Shown here: piece by piece, positions 17,958 to 26,445 of the stretch | Position numbering within the stretch: position 1 is the first letter of the stretch | How the letters are laid out: every line of letters begins with the position of its first letter | DNA from: Verrucomicrobiia bacterium | GTDB taxonomy: Bacteria > Verrucomicrobiota > Verrucomicrobiia > Opitutales > Cerasicoccaceae | Assembly (NCBI GenBank): GCA_030425485.1 | Contig: JAUIAM010000003.1 | Span: 179,043 to 243,042, forward strand | Direction of reading: 5' to 3' | Length of the DNA: 64,000 nucleotides | Notes under the pieces: generated by a model | What the model was told of the DNA's origin: nothing | What the model saw: the letters and a program-made list of their open reading frames with translations, nothing else | Database searches by the model: none | Program-made: the position numbers and the translations under genes

Positions 17958-19271
17958 ATGATAACAAAATCCTTTAAATCAGTGGCTCCGGAGCGTCCGG
18001 ATGAGATACTGAATGGGGGGCCTCTCATGGGAGCGCCCAAGTTGACGAAGGTCATCAATCGCAAGATGGTGCTGGACTCAATGGCGGGGGTCGCGGCCTG
18101 GATGCGTGCCGGGCGCGCGTCGGCACCGCACGGTGGCAAGTCACACCGGATGGCGGTTTATAACCGTGAGGGAGCCGTCACCTGGATGTATCCCAACAGC
18201 AATACCGGAGAGTCCATTTCGGCCTGGCTTGATCTTGCGGAGTATCTCGAGTGCCCAAGGTATCAAGACTACGCCATCGAGTATGGGAAGACCTTGATCG
18301 AAGACAAGAAGCACGGGCTTTACGGGGGGCTTGCTCCAGAGGCACTCGGCCTGATGTGGTACTGGACAGATATCGGCACGTACAGCTCGCTCTATGCCAT
18401 GCGTGTGCCCTGCCACTTTATCCGCCTTCACGCATTAACCGGCGATACGGCTTTTCTTGAAGCGAGCGAGAGGATCGGTGATACGCTGGTGCGTCACCAG
18501 TTACCCAGCGGTCTGGTCGGTGCGGGGTGGTCGGAGAAAAACGGATGGGCAGAGTCCGGCGACCGCATTGGAAGTCGCTTTGTATATGTCTGCGCCACCT
18601 ACGCGACGATGTATCGCTTGACAGGCGAAGCGCGTTATCAGCGGGCATTTGAGCGGGCACTGGAGGCTATGCTCAAAATGCAGTGCGAGGATGGCTCATT
18701 CTACCAGAACTACGATCCGCAGACCTTGCAAATGTCGCCCAGTGACAGCTCGACCAAGTGCATGTTCTTTGCCTACATCCTCAATGGGATCGCAGAGGCC
18801 TATGAGGTTTTTGCTGATCCCCGGTTATTGGATTGTGCTCGCAGGCTAGGGGACTATATCGTGAAAGTCTATTATTGCCGTGGGGCGCTGCCGTACTGCA
18901 TTGGCAAGAAGCTGCTCCCCGCCGATGGTCCCGAAGCAAACATGTCCATGTACGAATGTTCAAACGGCCTGCTGTGGCTTTATCGCATGGTGCCCGATCT
19001 GCGCTTTCTCGATATCGGGTTACGCCTTTGGGTGACGGCCTGGTATAATCAGGCCGAAGTGCTGGGCAATGAGGAGCTCAATGGTGCGATCCTCATTGGT
19101 AGTGATTCCACCGCGGACCGATCGAACGCGGGTATACCCTCTAACCGGAAGCATCTGGCTGCTGATTCGAGCCGTGCCGCCAAGTGTGTGCTGTGGGGGA
19201 TGGTCAACCATGTCTTCGCCAGCAAGCGTCTTTTAGAGTCCGACTATATCATACAAGATGAAACAGACTGA
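17958..19271 (+). CDS. Six-hairpin-type (α/α) glycosidase-like cytoplasmic protein
   Basis: 437 residues, no signal peptide. It is rich in paired helices with repeating aromatic and glycine-containing loops (SISAWLDLAEYLECPRYQDY, FLEASERIGDTLVRHQLPSG, YQRAFERALEAMLKMQCEDG), the pattern of (α/α)6-toroid enzymes such as GH88/GH105, GH127 or epimerases. I cannot pick the family or catalytic residues from sequence alone. Its last 14 bp overlap the start of the tandem SGNH gene, so the two are translationally coupled. A cytoplasmic glycosidase acting with a deacetylase on imported oligosaccharides is a reasonable inference. Confidence 0.68.
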   Translation: MITKSFKSVAPERPDEILNGGPLMGAPKLTKVINRKMVLDSMAGVAAWMRAGRASAPHGGKSHRMAVYNREGAVTWMYPNSNTGESISAWLDLAEYLECPRYQDYAIEYGKTLIEDKKHGLYGGLAPEALGLMWYWTDIGTYSSLYAMRVPCHFIRLHALTGDTAFLEASERIGDTLVRHQLPSGLVGAGWSEKNGWAESGDRIGSRFVYVCATYATMYRLTGEARYQRAFERALEAMLKMQCEDGSFYQNYDPQTLQMSPSDSSTKCMFFAYILNGIAEAYEVFADPRLLDCARRLGDYIVKVYYCRGALPYCIGKKLLPADGPEANMSMYECSNGLLWLYRMVPDLRFLDIGLRLWVTAWYNQAEVLGNEELNGAILIGSDSTADRSNAGIPSNRKHLAADSSRAAKCVLWGMVNHVFASKRLLESDYIIQDETD

Positions 19272-20553
19272 GCTCCCGCGGCTGCTGTGGCTGGGCGACA
19301 GCATTTTTGTACACTATCGCCCCTATTTGCTACGCTTTCTTGAAGGCGTCGCGGAAATAGAAACCCGCAACGGCTATCGCGAGGCCCTGGAAAATCTGGA
19401 CCATCCGCGTGGTACGAATTGCGGGGATTCGTCCATGGTGTTGGCCTTCTTGCAACATGTATTGGCCAAGCCGGAGTTTAAAGCGCGTTGCTTAGTCATT
19501 AACTGCGGTCTGCACGATATCAAGACCGAGCCGGGAAGCTCCCGCTGCCAGGTTAGCCTGGCGGAATACGAGGAGAACCTGATGGCAATCTTAAGGCTGC
19601 GGCGGGAATATGGCCTTTCGCTTGTATGGATTGCCACGACACCGGTAGTTGATGCTCGCCACCAGAAGCATTGTCCGGAAGTTCATCGGCACGAGCGTGA
19701 TGTGTTGGCCTATAACGCTGCGGCTGAGAAATTGATGCGGGCTGATGGCGTGCCTGTTCTCGACCTGCACCGTTTTACGTCCTGCCTGGAGGGTGAACTC
19801 TACATCGACCATGTGCACTATACCGAGGAGGTAAGGGCACTTCAGGCGGCTTTTCTCAGTGGGCACATGGAGAGGATCTTCGAAGGGAAGGAGTCAGCTG
19901 TCGCGCAGCCTGATGCTGTTGGCGAGGGGTGCGAGGCACAGCGTATTGTGCTTTTGGGGGATTCTACCGTGGCAAAATTGCCAGCTGATAGCGGGATCCG
20001 AGGGTGGGGGGAAGCTCTCCACCATAGTCTTCCGGGCTGGGAGGTGGTCAATCTCGCGGTTTCCGGCGCCAGTACAAAGTCATTTCTGGACCGGGATGAG
20101 TATGCGCAAGCACAGTCAACCCCCGCGGCGTACTGGTTGATTCAGTTCGGGCATAATGACATGAAGGAATATGATCCGGCCCGCTTTACGGATGCTGACG
20201 GTGCCTACCGTGAAAATTTACGCCGCATGGTTGCCGATGCTCGCGCAACTGGTGCGCGTGCCGTGTTGGTGACCTCGCCCCATCGACTTCGCTATGACGC
20301 CGCCGGAGTACCGACGGATGAGCTTTTGCCCTATGTAAAAGCGGTCAGGGCAGTTGGGGCGGAGTTAGCGGTGCCGGTTATCGATCTATACGCCATGAGT
20401 GAAGATTTGCTTTGTGGTTTTGGGCCGGAGCACTCGGGTTGGATAACCGCTACTGATAAAGACGACTTCGCGCACTTTACTCCGTGCGGTGCTCAGGTGA
20501 TAGCGGCTTTGGTTGCCAAAGAGCTGCACGCACTCATCGCGGCTGGCAAGTGA
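19258..20553 (+). CDS. Tandem SGNH/GDSL hydrolase (two esterase domains, CE12-like second half)
   Basis: 431 residues, no signal peptide, two consecutive SGNH domains. Domain 1 (about 8-205): LLWLGDSIF (Ser15), INCGLHDI (Asn82) and YIDHVHYT (Asp184/His187). Domain 2 (about 228-428): IVLLGDSTVAKLP (Ser236), LAVSGASTKSF, QFGHNDMKE (Asn300) and DDFAHFT (Asp403/His406), resembling rhamnogalacturonan acetylesterases of family CE12. All key residues are present in both halves, so both may be active deacetylases. The gene starts inside the end of the six-hairpin-like gene. The sequence points to removal of acetyl groups from sugars in the cytoplasm; the substrate is unknown. Confidence 0.8.
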   Translation: MKQTELPRLLWLGDSIFVHYRPYLLRFLEGVAEIETRNGYREALENLDHPRGTNCGDSSMVLAFLQHVLAKPEFKARCLVINCGLHDIKTEPGSSRCQVSLAEYEENLMAILRLRREYGLSLVWIATTPVVDARHQKHCPEVHRHERDVLAYNAAAEKLMRADGVPVLDLHRFTSCLEGELYIDHVHYTEEVRALQAAFLSGHMERIFEGKESAVAQPDAVGEGCEAQRIVLLGDSTVAKLPADSGIRGWGEALHHSLPGWEVVNLAVSGASTKSFLDRDEYAQAQSTPAAYWLIQFGHNDMKEYDPARFTDADGAYRENLRRMVADARATGARAVLVTSPHRLRYDAAGVPTDELLPYVKAVRAVGAELAVPVIDLYAMSEDLLCGFGPEHSGWITATDKDDFAHFTPCGAQVIAALVAKELHALIAAGK

Positions 20554-20734
20554 TGGCCTCGCCAGTTACTGCCTGCATGAGCGATGCCTATTCATGGGAC
20601 CAGAACGGGTCGAATTGAGGTGAATCGGCTTAATAAATCGCGCGCGGGAGACTGCTCCTGTGTTTGCCTCCGCGGGGCAGTCGGTTTGGTTTGACGAAGG
20701 GGTGGGTTTTTGGCTCACTTTCCGGCTTTAATTT

Positions 20735-23074
20735 ATGGACCAAGCCCACCTCTCGAAACTTTCCGCAGAACTTAAACTCACCCCCGCGCAGATCACGGCT
20801 ACGGCCAAGCTGCTCGACGAGGGGGCGACCGTTCCCTTCATCGCCCGCTACCGTAAAGAAGCCACTGGCCAGCTCGACGAAGTCCAGATCACCGCGATTC
20901 GTGACCGTCGTACCGAACTGGCTGCCATCGACAGCCGACGCCAGGCCATCGTCAAGTCCCTCGATGAGCGCAAGCTCATGACCGACGCCCTGCGCGGTCA
21001 GATCAACGCCGCCGAGACGCTTGCCCGCCTGGAGGACATTTATCAGCCTTATCGGCCCAAGCGTCGCACTCGTGCCATGATCGCCGCCGAGAAGGGGCTT
21101 ACACCGCTGGCCGACTTTATCTTCGAAAATCAGGACGCGGACTTTGCGGACGAGGCGGCCAAGTTCGTTGTCGAATCCGAGGAAGAAGAGAAGGCCGTGC
21201 CGACGGCGGATGACGCGCTCAAGGGCGCGCGCGATATCCTGGCCGAGCGCTTCAGCGACCACACCGAGATGCGCGCCGAGATGCGCGAGGTTTTTGAAAA
21301 GGAATCCGTCCTCACCAGCAAGGTGCTCTTCGAGATGGAAGAAAAAGGGGCCAAGTACAAGGACTACTTTGACTTCTCCGAGCCGCTGGCCAGCATCCCT
21401 TCGCACCGCCTGCTGGCCGTTCGCCGGGGCGCGACGGAGGGCTTCCTCTATTTCCGCATCGCCATCGAGGAAGACCGTGCCACCTCACTGATGAAGCGCC
21501 GCTTCCTTACCGGAAAAGGCCCCGCCAGCGAGCAGGTTTCCCTCGCCGTGGAGGACTCATTTAAACGTCTCCTCGGTCCGGCCATAGAAACCGATATGCG
21601 CCTGGCCTCCAAGAAGAAGGCCGATGAGCAGGCCATACGCGTCTTCATGGATAACCTGCGCGAACTGCTGCTGGCCTCTCCGCTCGGGCAAAAGCGCGTG
21701 CTCGCCATCGATCCGGGCTTCCGTACCGGGTGCAAGACGGTCGTGCTTGGCGCGCAAGGCGAGTTGATTGCCGACACGGTTATTTACCCGGGGCAGGGTG
21801 CTCGTAAGGACGGCGAAGCACGCGACGTCGTTCTCGGCCTGTGCCACCAGTTTAACATCGAAGCCATCGCCATCGGAAACGGTACCGCCAGCCGCGAGAC
21901 CGAAGCCTTTATCCGGGCTTGCGGCCTGCCCAAGTCCATCACCGTTGTCATGGTCAACGAGAGCGGCGCGTCCATATACTCCGCCTCCGAGGTGGCACGC
22001 GAAGAGTTTCCCGATAAGGACGTCACCGTGCGCGGTGCGGTCAGCATCGGTCGCCGCCTGATGGACCCGCTGGCCGAGTTGGTCAAGCTCGACCCCAAGA
22101 GCATCGGCGTTGGCCAGTACCAGCACGATGTGGATCAGCTCAAGCTCAAGGACAGCCTGGATGACGTCGTCGTCAGCTGCGTGAACTCCGTCGGCGTCGA
22201 GGTCAATACCGCCAGCAAGCAGCTTCTGCAGTACGTCTCCGGGCTCAACTCCCGGCTGGCCGAGAACATTGTGACCGCCCGCACGCAGAATGGCCCCTTC
22301 CGTTCTCGTAAGGCGCTGCTGAGCGTTTCCGGCATGGGCCCGAAGAGCTTTGAGCAATGCGCGGGCTTCCTGCGTATTCGTGACGGTGAGCACCCGCTGG
22401 ACGCCTCCGCTGTCCACCCCGAGCGCTACGAACTGGTCGAGCGCATGGCTGGTGACGCCAGTTGTACCGTGAGCGAGCTGCTGACCAGCGATGCTGCCCG
22501 CAAGCGTATTGATTTAAGCAAATACCTCAGCGACGAGGTCGGCCTTCCCACCTTGCAGGATATCCAACAGGAGCTTTCCAAGCCCGGGCGCGACCCGCGC
22601 GAGCAGTTCGAGTCCTTCAGCTTCGCCGAGGGCGTGAACGAAGTCTCAGACCTGCGCGAAGGCATGCAACTGCCCGGCATCGTGACCAATGTGGCTGCCT
22701 TCGGGGCGTTCGTGGATATCGGGGTGCACCAGGACGGGCTCGTCCACGTCAGCCAGCTCGCGGACAAGTTCGTGCAGGACCCGGCCGAGGTCGTCAAGGT
22801 CCACCAGCGCGTGCAGGTCACCGTGCTGGAGGTAGATGCCGCCCGCAAGCGCATCTCCCTCTCCATGCGTACCCAGCGTGAAGGTGGCAAGCCGCACCAG
22901 CGCGGCGGCGACCGCGCTAACCGTGCGGGCGGCGACCGCGGGAATCGTGCAGGGCAGCGTGACAACCGCCCCGGCGCACCGCGTCAGGGTGGCGGCCATC
23001 AGCGCGGTGGGAACGCCCCTCGCCCCAAGTCGAAAAACGAGCCCTTCGGCAATTCCTTGGCGGACATGTTTTAG
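20735..23074 (+). CDS. tex: Tex-family RNA-binding transcription accessory protein
   Basis: 779 residues, the usual length plus a short tail. Tex N-terminal helical region (residues 1-190), YqgF/RNase H-like domain (about 320-450; LAIDPGFRTGCKTVVLG), helix-hairpin-helix segments (GLNSRLAENIVTARTQNGPF) and a C-terminal S1 domain (about 650-720; GIVTNVAAFGAFVDIGVHQDG). The final 50 residues are a low-complexity Arg/Gly-rich tail (repeats of RGGD, NRAGG, RQGG), likely an extra nucleic-acid contact. Codon use is more GC-rich than in neighbouring sugar genes, as expected for a conserved core gene. It has its own upstream region of about 180 bp. Confidence 0.95.
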   Translation: MDQAHLSKLSAELKLTPAQITATAKLLDEGATVPFIARYRKEATGQLDEVQITAIRDRRTELAAIDSRRQAIVKSLDERKLMTDALRGQINAAETLARLEDIYQPYRPKRRTRAMIAAEKGLTPLADFIFENQDADFADEAAKFVVESEEEEKAVPTADDALKGARDILAERFSDHTEMRAEMREVFEKESVLTSKVLFEMEEKGAKYKDYFDFSEPLASIPSHRLLAVRRGATEGFLYFRIAIEEDRATSLMKRRFLTGKGPASEQVSLAVEDSFKRLLGPAIETDMRLASKKKADEQAIRVFMDNLRELLLASPLGQKRVLAIDPGFRTGCKTVVLGAQGELIADTVIYPGQGARKDGEARDVVLGLCHQFNIEAIAIGNGTASRETEAFIRACGLPKSITVVMVNESGASIYSASEVAREEFPDKDVTVRGAVSIGRRLMDPLAELVKLDPKSIGVGQYQHDVDQLKLKDSLDDVVVSCVNSVGVEVNTASKQLLQYVSGLNSRLAENIVTARTQNGPFRSRKALLSVSGMGPKSFEQCAGFLRIRDGEHPLDASAVHPERYELVERMAGDASCTVSELLTSDAARKRIDLSKYLSDEVGLPTLQDIQQELSKPGRDPREQFESFSFAEGVNEVSDLREGMQLPGIVTNVAAFGAFVDIGVHQDGLVHVSQLADKFVQDPAEVVKVHQRVQVTVLEVDAARKRISLSMRTQREGGKPHQRGGDRANRAGGDRGNRAGQRDNRPGAPRQGGGHQRGGNAPRPKSKNEPFGNSLADMF

Positions 23075-23123
23075 GCTGTTCCTTCAGCTGACGGGGCGGG
23101 CAGAAAAGGCAATTTTCGTGTAG

Positions 23124-23230
23124 AATACCGTCTTCCCATAAAAATGATAAAATCAGTTGGGCTGGTAGGGCTGCCTGCCTCAGGCAGCCGTCCTACCAAT
23201 ATCTTATCGATCATTTTTAGAAACGCTATA
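23124..23230. repeat. Short palindromic TIR element, family 1 copy A
   Basis: About 107 bp with imperfect terminal inverted repeats (left ATACCGTCTTCCCATAAAAA, right arm reading back as ATAGCGTTTCTAAAAATGAT) around a strong inner hairpin with arms GGTAGGGCTGCCTG / CAGGCAGCCGTCCTACC. A second copy with the same ends and core lies at 60865-60994. It has no coding capacity. It sits between tex and the GH4 gene and may also act as a transcription terminator for tex. Confidence 0.7.
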
Positions 23231-23293
23231 TTAACTCAGGCTTGGGACTGAGGTAAATCGGGAATGGCTGAAGCGAGCATTTGGGCTCCGGGC

Positions 23294-25447
23294 TTAGCAC
23301 TCAAAGATACATGCGCGGTCGTTGTACTGCTGCGGGATGTCTTCACCGGTGAGTAACGATTTGCCGCCGGAGTGGGCATCGCCGAGTGCTTCGAGGTTTG
23401 CCAGGGCGTCGAGCAGTACAGGGCCGCTCTCGGGTATGCCCAGGGCGGAGAGCGGTACCGTGAGGGAAACGGTGTAGTTCAGCTTCGTTTGCGAATAGCT
23501 GTAGTCCACTCCGGAAAGCGATGCTGCTGAATCCGACACACTGATGGCGTTGGCTTTGTCTTCGAGCGGGAGGATTCTCAGGCTGCAGATATTGTTGCTA
23601 TTGGGTTGAGAGAAGAACAGCTCTACCCGCGATCCTAGCTGAGGGCTTTCCAGTGACGGCTTGGGAGCTGAGTCCTCGACAACCATTTCCAGCTCCAGGT
23701 TTCCGGCGTGGCGGCGGAACTTGCCCGAGGCACATGGGAAGCCCGAGAGAGACATGTCGAAATGCCCGTATCCCGCCTCATCGACATGAATCCAGGTGCG
23801 GGGGTAGATGGTTGTACCGACGGCCAACACGTGCTTGGCAGCAGTTATATTGATAGTAGTAGGCTCCGTAATGACCTGGTTGATCGTACCCACGATCTCA
23901 GCCGTGCTGGTGGATTCCGGTGCGAGCTTTATGCTCAGCTCGGATTGAGCCAGTGAGATGCTCTCGCTGTCTGTTTCGAACTGGACTTGGACGTCTTGCT
24001 CCATCTGGGTCGGGTTCTCCACCATCACATTGAGGTTAAAGGAGCTACCGGGCGTATCGAGGCGCACAGCGCTTGCCTTCGTCGTCGCAATAATGCGATC
24101 ACCCGTACCCGCGTAAGCCCGACCGGTGCCTTTGACCACGGCTTGGTACTCGCCGAGGAAGCCGTCTTTCTGGTGCTGCTCAATGAGCTCGTCACACATG
24201 GCCCATATTTTATCGAGCGGGAGCGTTGCCGCGGTGTTGGGGTCGGCCATCGCCGCGTGGTAGATGTATTCTCGGTTGCCGGTCAGTGCGGCGCTCACGG
24301 TGAGGCGTTGCACGTTCACATTACTCATGCAAATCGCTGCCAGTTGCGGGGGGAGGTTGCCGATTTTCACCGGAGACAAGCCTGTGCCATCGACCAGGCA
24401 GGGGAGTTCGACGCAGCACCGATCAAGCAGGTTGTCAATCAGCCCGTTGTTGGGGACGTTACCGTAAACGGTGCGGGGGGTATTGGTCTCGATGGAGTGG
24501 ATGATGAAGGAGCCGTATTCGTGTGACTGCTCCTTCACTTCGATTTCGCCATGATCGCCGATCAGTTTCGCCTCGGTGTCCTTCCAGGTGGCGGTAATGC
24601 TTTCGCAGCGGCGGATGTACTCATCGAGCGGTATTTTAAAGCGCTCGATGAGCTCTTCGCCAAAGGGAATAAAGTGCGGTACGTACTCTGACTGGTGCTC
24701 GCTGGATTCGGTAACGAAGTAGCCCAGTCTGCGCATCATCTCGTAGCGTACCAGCTCATAGCTTCTGGACGAATCGTTGAGAGCTCTGAATAACAGGGGG
24801 TAGGCATCCTGACCCTTGTACTGGAATTTAAGGAAGAATGCCATGTGGTTGACCCCGGCTACGAGGTACGAGATGTCTTCGTAACGCAGTTTGGCATGGG
24901 AAGCCAGCATGCGGGCCGTACCAAAGACGGAGTGACACAGCCCAACGTGAGGTATGCCGACAGCCTCGTCTATGGCCCAGCAGTTCATGGCCATGGGATT
25001 GGTGTAGTTTAGAAACAGGCAGTCGGGGTGGGCGACATCGGCAATGTCCTGCGCGATATCGAGCATGACAGGGATTGTTCTCAGGCCGCGAAAAATGCCC
25101 CCGATACCGAGTGTGTCGGCAATGGTCTGGCGAAGGCCGTACTTCTTGGGGATCTCAAAATCAACAACGGTTGAAGGCTTGTAGCCGCCGACCTGAATGG
25201 TGCAGATGACGTACTTGGCATCCTTGATAGCTTCCCGCCTGTCCATGGTAGAAGTGATGGTTGCCTTCACCTTGAGTTTGCTGGCCATGCGCTTCATCAT
25301 GATGTCGGCGACCTTCAGCCTATCTGGATCGATGTCCATTAGGCAGATTGTGGCATCGGACAGCTCCGGGAATTGCAGGATGTCGCCAATGAGGGTCTTG
25401 GCAAAGACCACGGATCCAGCACCGATTAAAGTAATTTTACAGCTCAT
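23294..25447 (-). CDS. GH4-family NAD-dependent glycosidase with C-terminal CBM9-like extension
   Basis: 717 residues. The first ~445 are a GH4 enzyme (α-galactosidase/α-glucosidase/α-glucuronidase type): Rossmann motif ITLIGAGSVVFA at 5-16, Asn-containing NYTNPMA, metal ligands Cys171 in GLCHSV and His201 in AGVNHMAFF. These enzymes use NAD+ and Mn2+ in a redox elimination mechanism. The rest is unusual: an Ig-like β segment (about 465-560) and a CBM9-like domain (about 575-717; WIHVDEAGYGHFDMSL, LELEMVVEDSAP, RVELFFSQPN). GH4 proteins normally end near 430-480 residues. No signal peptide is visible, so the carbohydrate-binding part would be cytoplasmic. Divergent from an AraC regulator. Confidence 0.85.
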   Translation of the reverse strand: MSCKITLIGAGSVVFAKTLIGDILQFPELSDATICLMDIDPDRLKVADIMMKRMASKLKVKATITSTMDRREAIKDAKYVICTIQVGGYKPSTVVDFEIPKKYGLRQTIADTLGIGGIFRGLRTIPVMLDIAQDIADVAHPDCLFLNYTNPMAMNCWAIDEAVGIPHVGLCHSVFGTARMLASHAKLRYEDISYLVAGVNHMAFFLKFQYKGQDAYPLLFRALNDSSRSYELVRYEMMRRLGYFVTESSEHQSEYVPHFIPFGEELIERFKIPLDEYIRRCESITATWKDTEAKLIGDHGEIEVKEQSHEYGSFIIHSIETNTPRTVYGNVPNNGLIDNLLDRCCVELPCLVDGTGLSPVKIGNLPPQLAAICMSNVNVQRLTVSAALTGNREYIYHAAMADPNTAATLPLDKIWAMCDELIEQHQKDGFLGEYQAVVKGTGRAYAGTGDRIIATTKASAVRLDTPGSSFNLNVMVENPTQMEQDVQVQFETDSESISLAQSELSIKLAPESTSTAEIVGTINQVITEPTTINITAAKHVLAVGTTIYPRTWIHVDEAGYGHFDMSLSGFPCASGKFRRHAGNLELEMVVEDSAPKPSLESPQLGSRVELFFSQPNSNNICSLRILPLEDKANAISVSDSAASLSGVDYSYSQTKLNYTVSLTVPLSALGIPESGPVLLDALANLEALGDAHSGGKSLLTGEDIPQQYNDRACIFEC

Positions 25448-25534
25448 ATTAAATTGGGTGGGTTAAGCAGCTCTGATTCTTTGTGTGTTTAGCCTCATGT
25501 CATGGATGGATGTGGGTAGAATCAAGAATTGCTT

Positions 25535-25566
25535 TGTGACTATTACTATGCAAAATGTGACTTTTG
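25535..25566. promoter_or_regulatory. Candidate AraC-type tandem half-sites
   Basis: TGTGACTATTA at 25535 and TGTGACTTTTG at 25556 are direct repeats with 21-bp periodicity, immediately before the AraC-family start and inside the 119-bp region shared with the GH4 gene. Two half-sites about two helical turns apart is the usual arrangement for this regulator family. Assignment is inference. Confidence 0.35.
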
Positions 25567-26373
25567 ATGAGTATGCCACTTCTGTCTATCCTCTATTCAG
25601 CTTCAGAAATACGGCATGAGCGTGGCTATTTTTTTGAGAACCTAAAGCGTGCGAATGAGCCAAGCATTTGTGTGGTACAGCGCACGGTCCGGGGGTGCTG
25701 CTACCTCGATGCTGAGGGAGAGCGTCACATGGCGCATCCGGGCGAGGCGATCCTGTTTCGCTATGGTGAAAGCACTTGCTACGGGGTTCCGGACAGCCGC
25801 AGCCTGCCGTATGAGAATGAGTGGGTATGCATGAGCGGCGCGGACGAAATTTTTCTCGGACTGATCGAGCAGCGGGGGCGTAAAGTCAGCATGCCGGAAG
25901 GGAGCCTGGCGACGCGGCTGCTGCGCGAGATCATCGATTGCTACCAGAACCGTGCCTTTGTTGATCGCTTCCACGAGTCGTCTCTGGCCTATCAACTGTT
26001 GATGGCTTGTTGTCGGGTGCCGGATTCATTGCCGAGGTCTGAGGATGTTGCACTTCGTTCGCGTGAATACATCCTGAGCAACTACCAGTCTCCCTTTACA
26101 CAAGAGGACTTGGCGGAGTTTGTGGGGGTTTGCCGGGAGCACCTCAGCCGGCGATTCCGGGAAACGTATGGTGTCAGCCCGGGGCGCTTTTGTGCGGGCT
26201 TGAGAATGGCGCGGGCTAAAAATCTGTTACACCTTTCGCCTGCGCCCATCGCAGAGATTGCTTTGTTATGTGGCTATGCTGATGCTAACAGCTTCTCGCG
26301 TGCCTTTCGCCAGTACTATGGCATGAGCCCCCGACAGATGAAAGATGCTGCAATGCGGGATGTAACTGAATGA
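25567..26373 (+). CDS. AraC-family transcriptional regulator
   Basis: 268 residues from the ATG at 25567 (a TTG one codon earlier and an ATG two codons later are also possible). The N-terminal half is a cupin-like sensor (RGCCYLDAEGERHMAHPGEA), the C-terminal ~100 residues are a double HTH domain: FTQEDLAEFVGVCREHLSRRF and IAEIALLCGYADANSFSRAF, with the closing GMSPRQMK. It is transcribed away from the GH4 gene with 119 bp between them, so it most likely controls that gene in response to its sugar. Confidence 0.9.
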   Translation: MSMPLLSILYSASEIRHERGYFFENLKRANEPSICVVQRTVRGCCYLDAEGERHMAHPGEAILFRYGESTCYGVPDSRSLPYENEWVCMSGADEIFLGLIEQRGRKVSMPEGSLATRLLREIIDCYQNRAFVDRFHESSLAYQLLMACCRVPDSLPRSEDVALRSREYILSNYQSPFTQEDLAEFVGVCREHLSRRFRETYGVSPGRFCAGLRMARAKNLLHLSPAPIAEIALLCGYADANSFSRAFRQYYGMSPRQMKDAAMRDVTE

Positions 26374-26445
26374 GTTGCGCCGGGGGATGCTGGGCTGAAG
26401 TACGTCAACCTGTGATTTTCTGCCGATCGGTAGGGGGGGAGTTGC

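Noticed and set aside
20630..21406. 258-codon minus-strand frame at the 5' end of tex
   Set aside because: Overlaps the tex coding region almost completely; no motif or signal.
21557..22417. 286-codon minus-strand frame opposite tex
   Set aside because: Antisense shadow of tex; His/Leu/Asp-rich composition and no recognisable domain.
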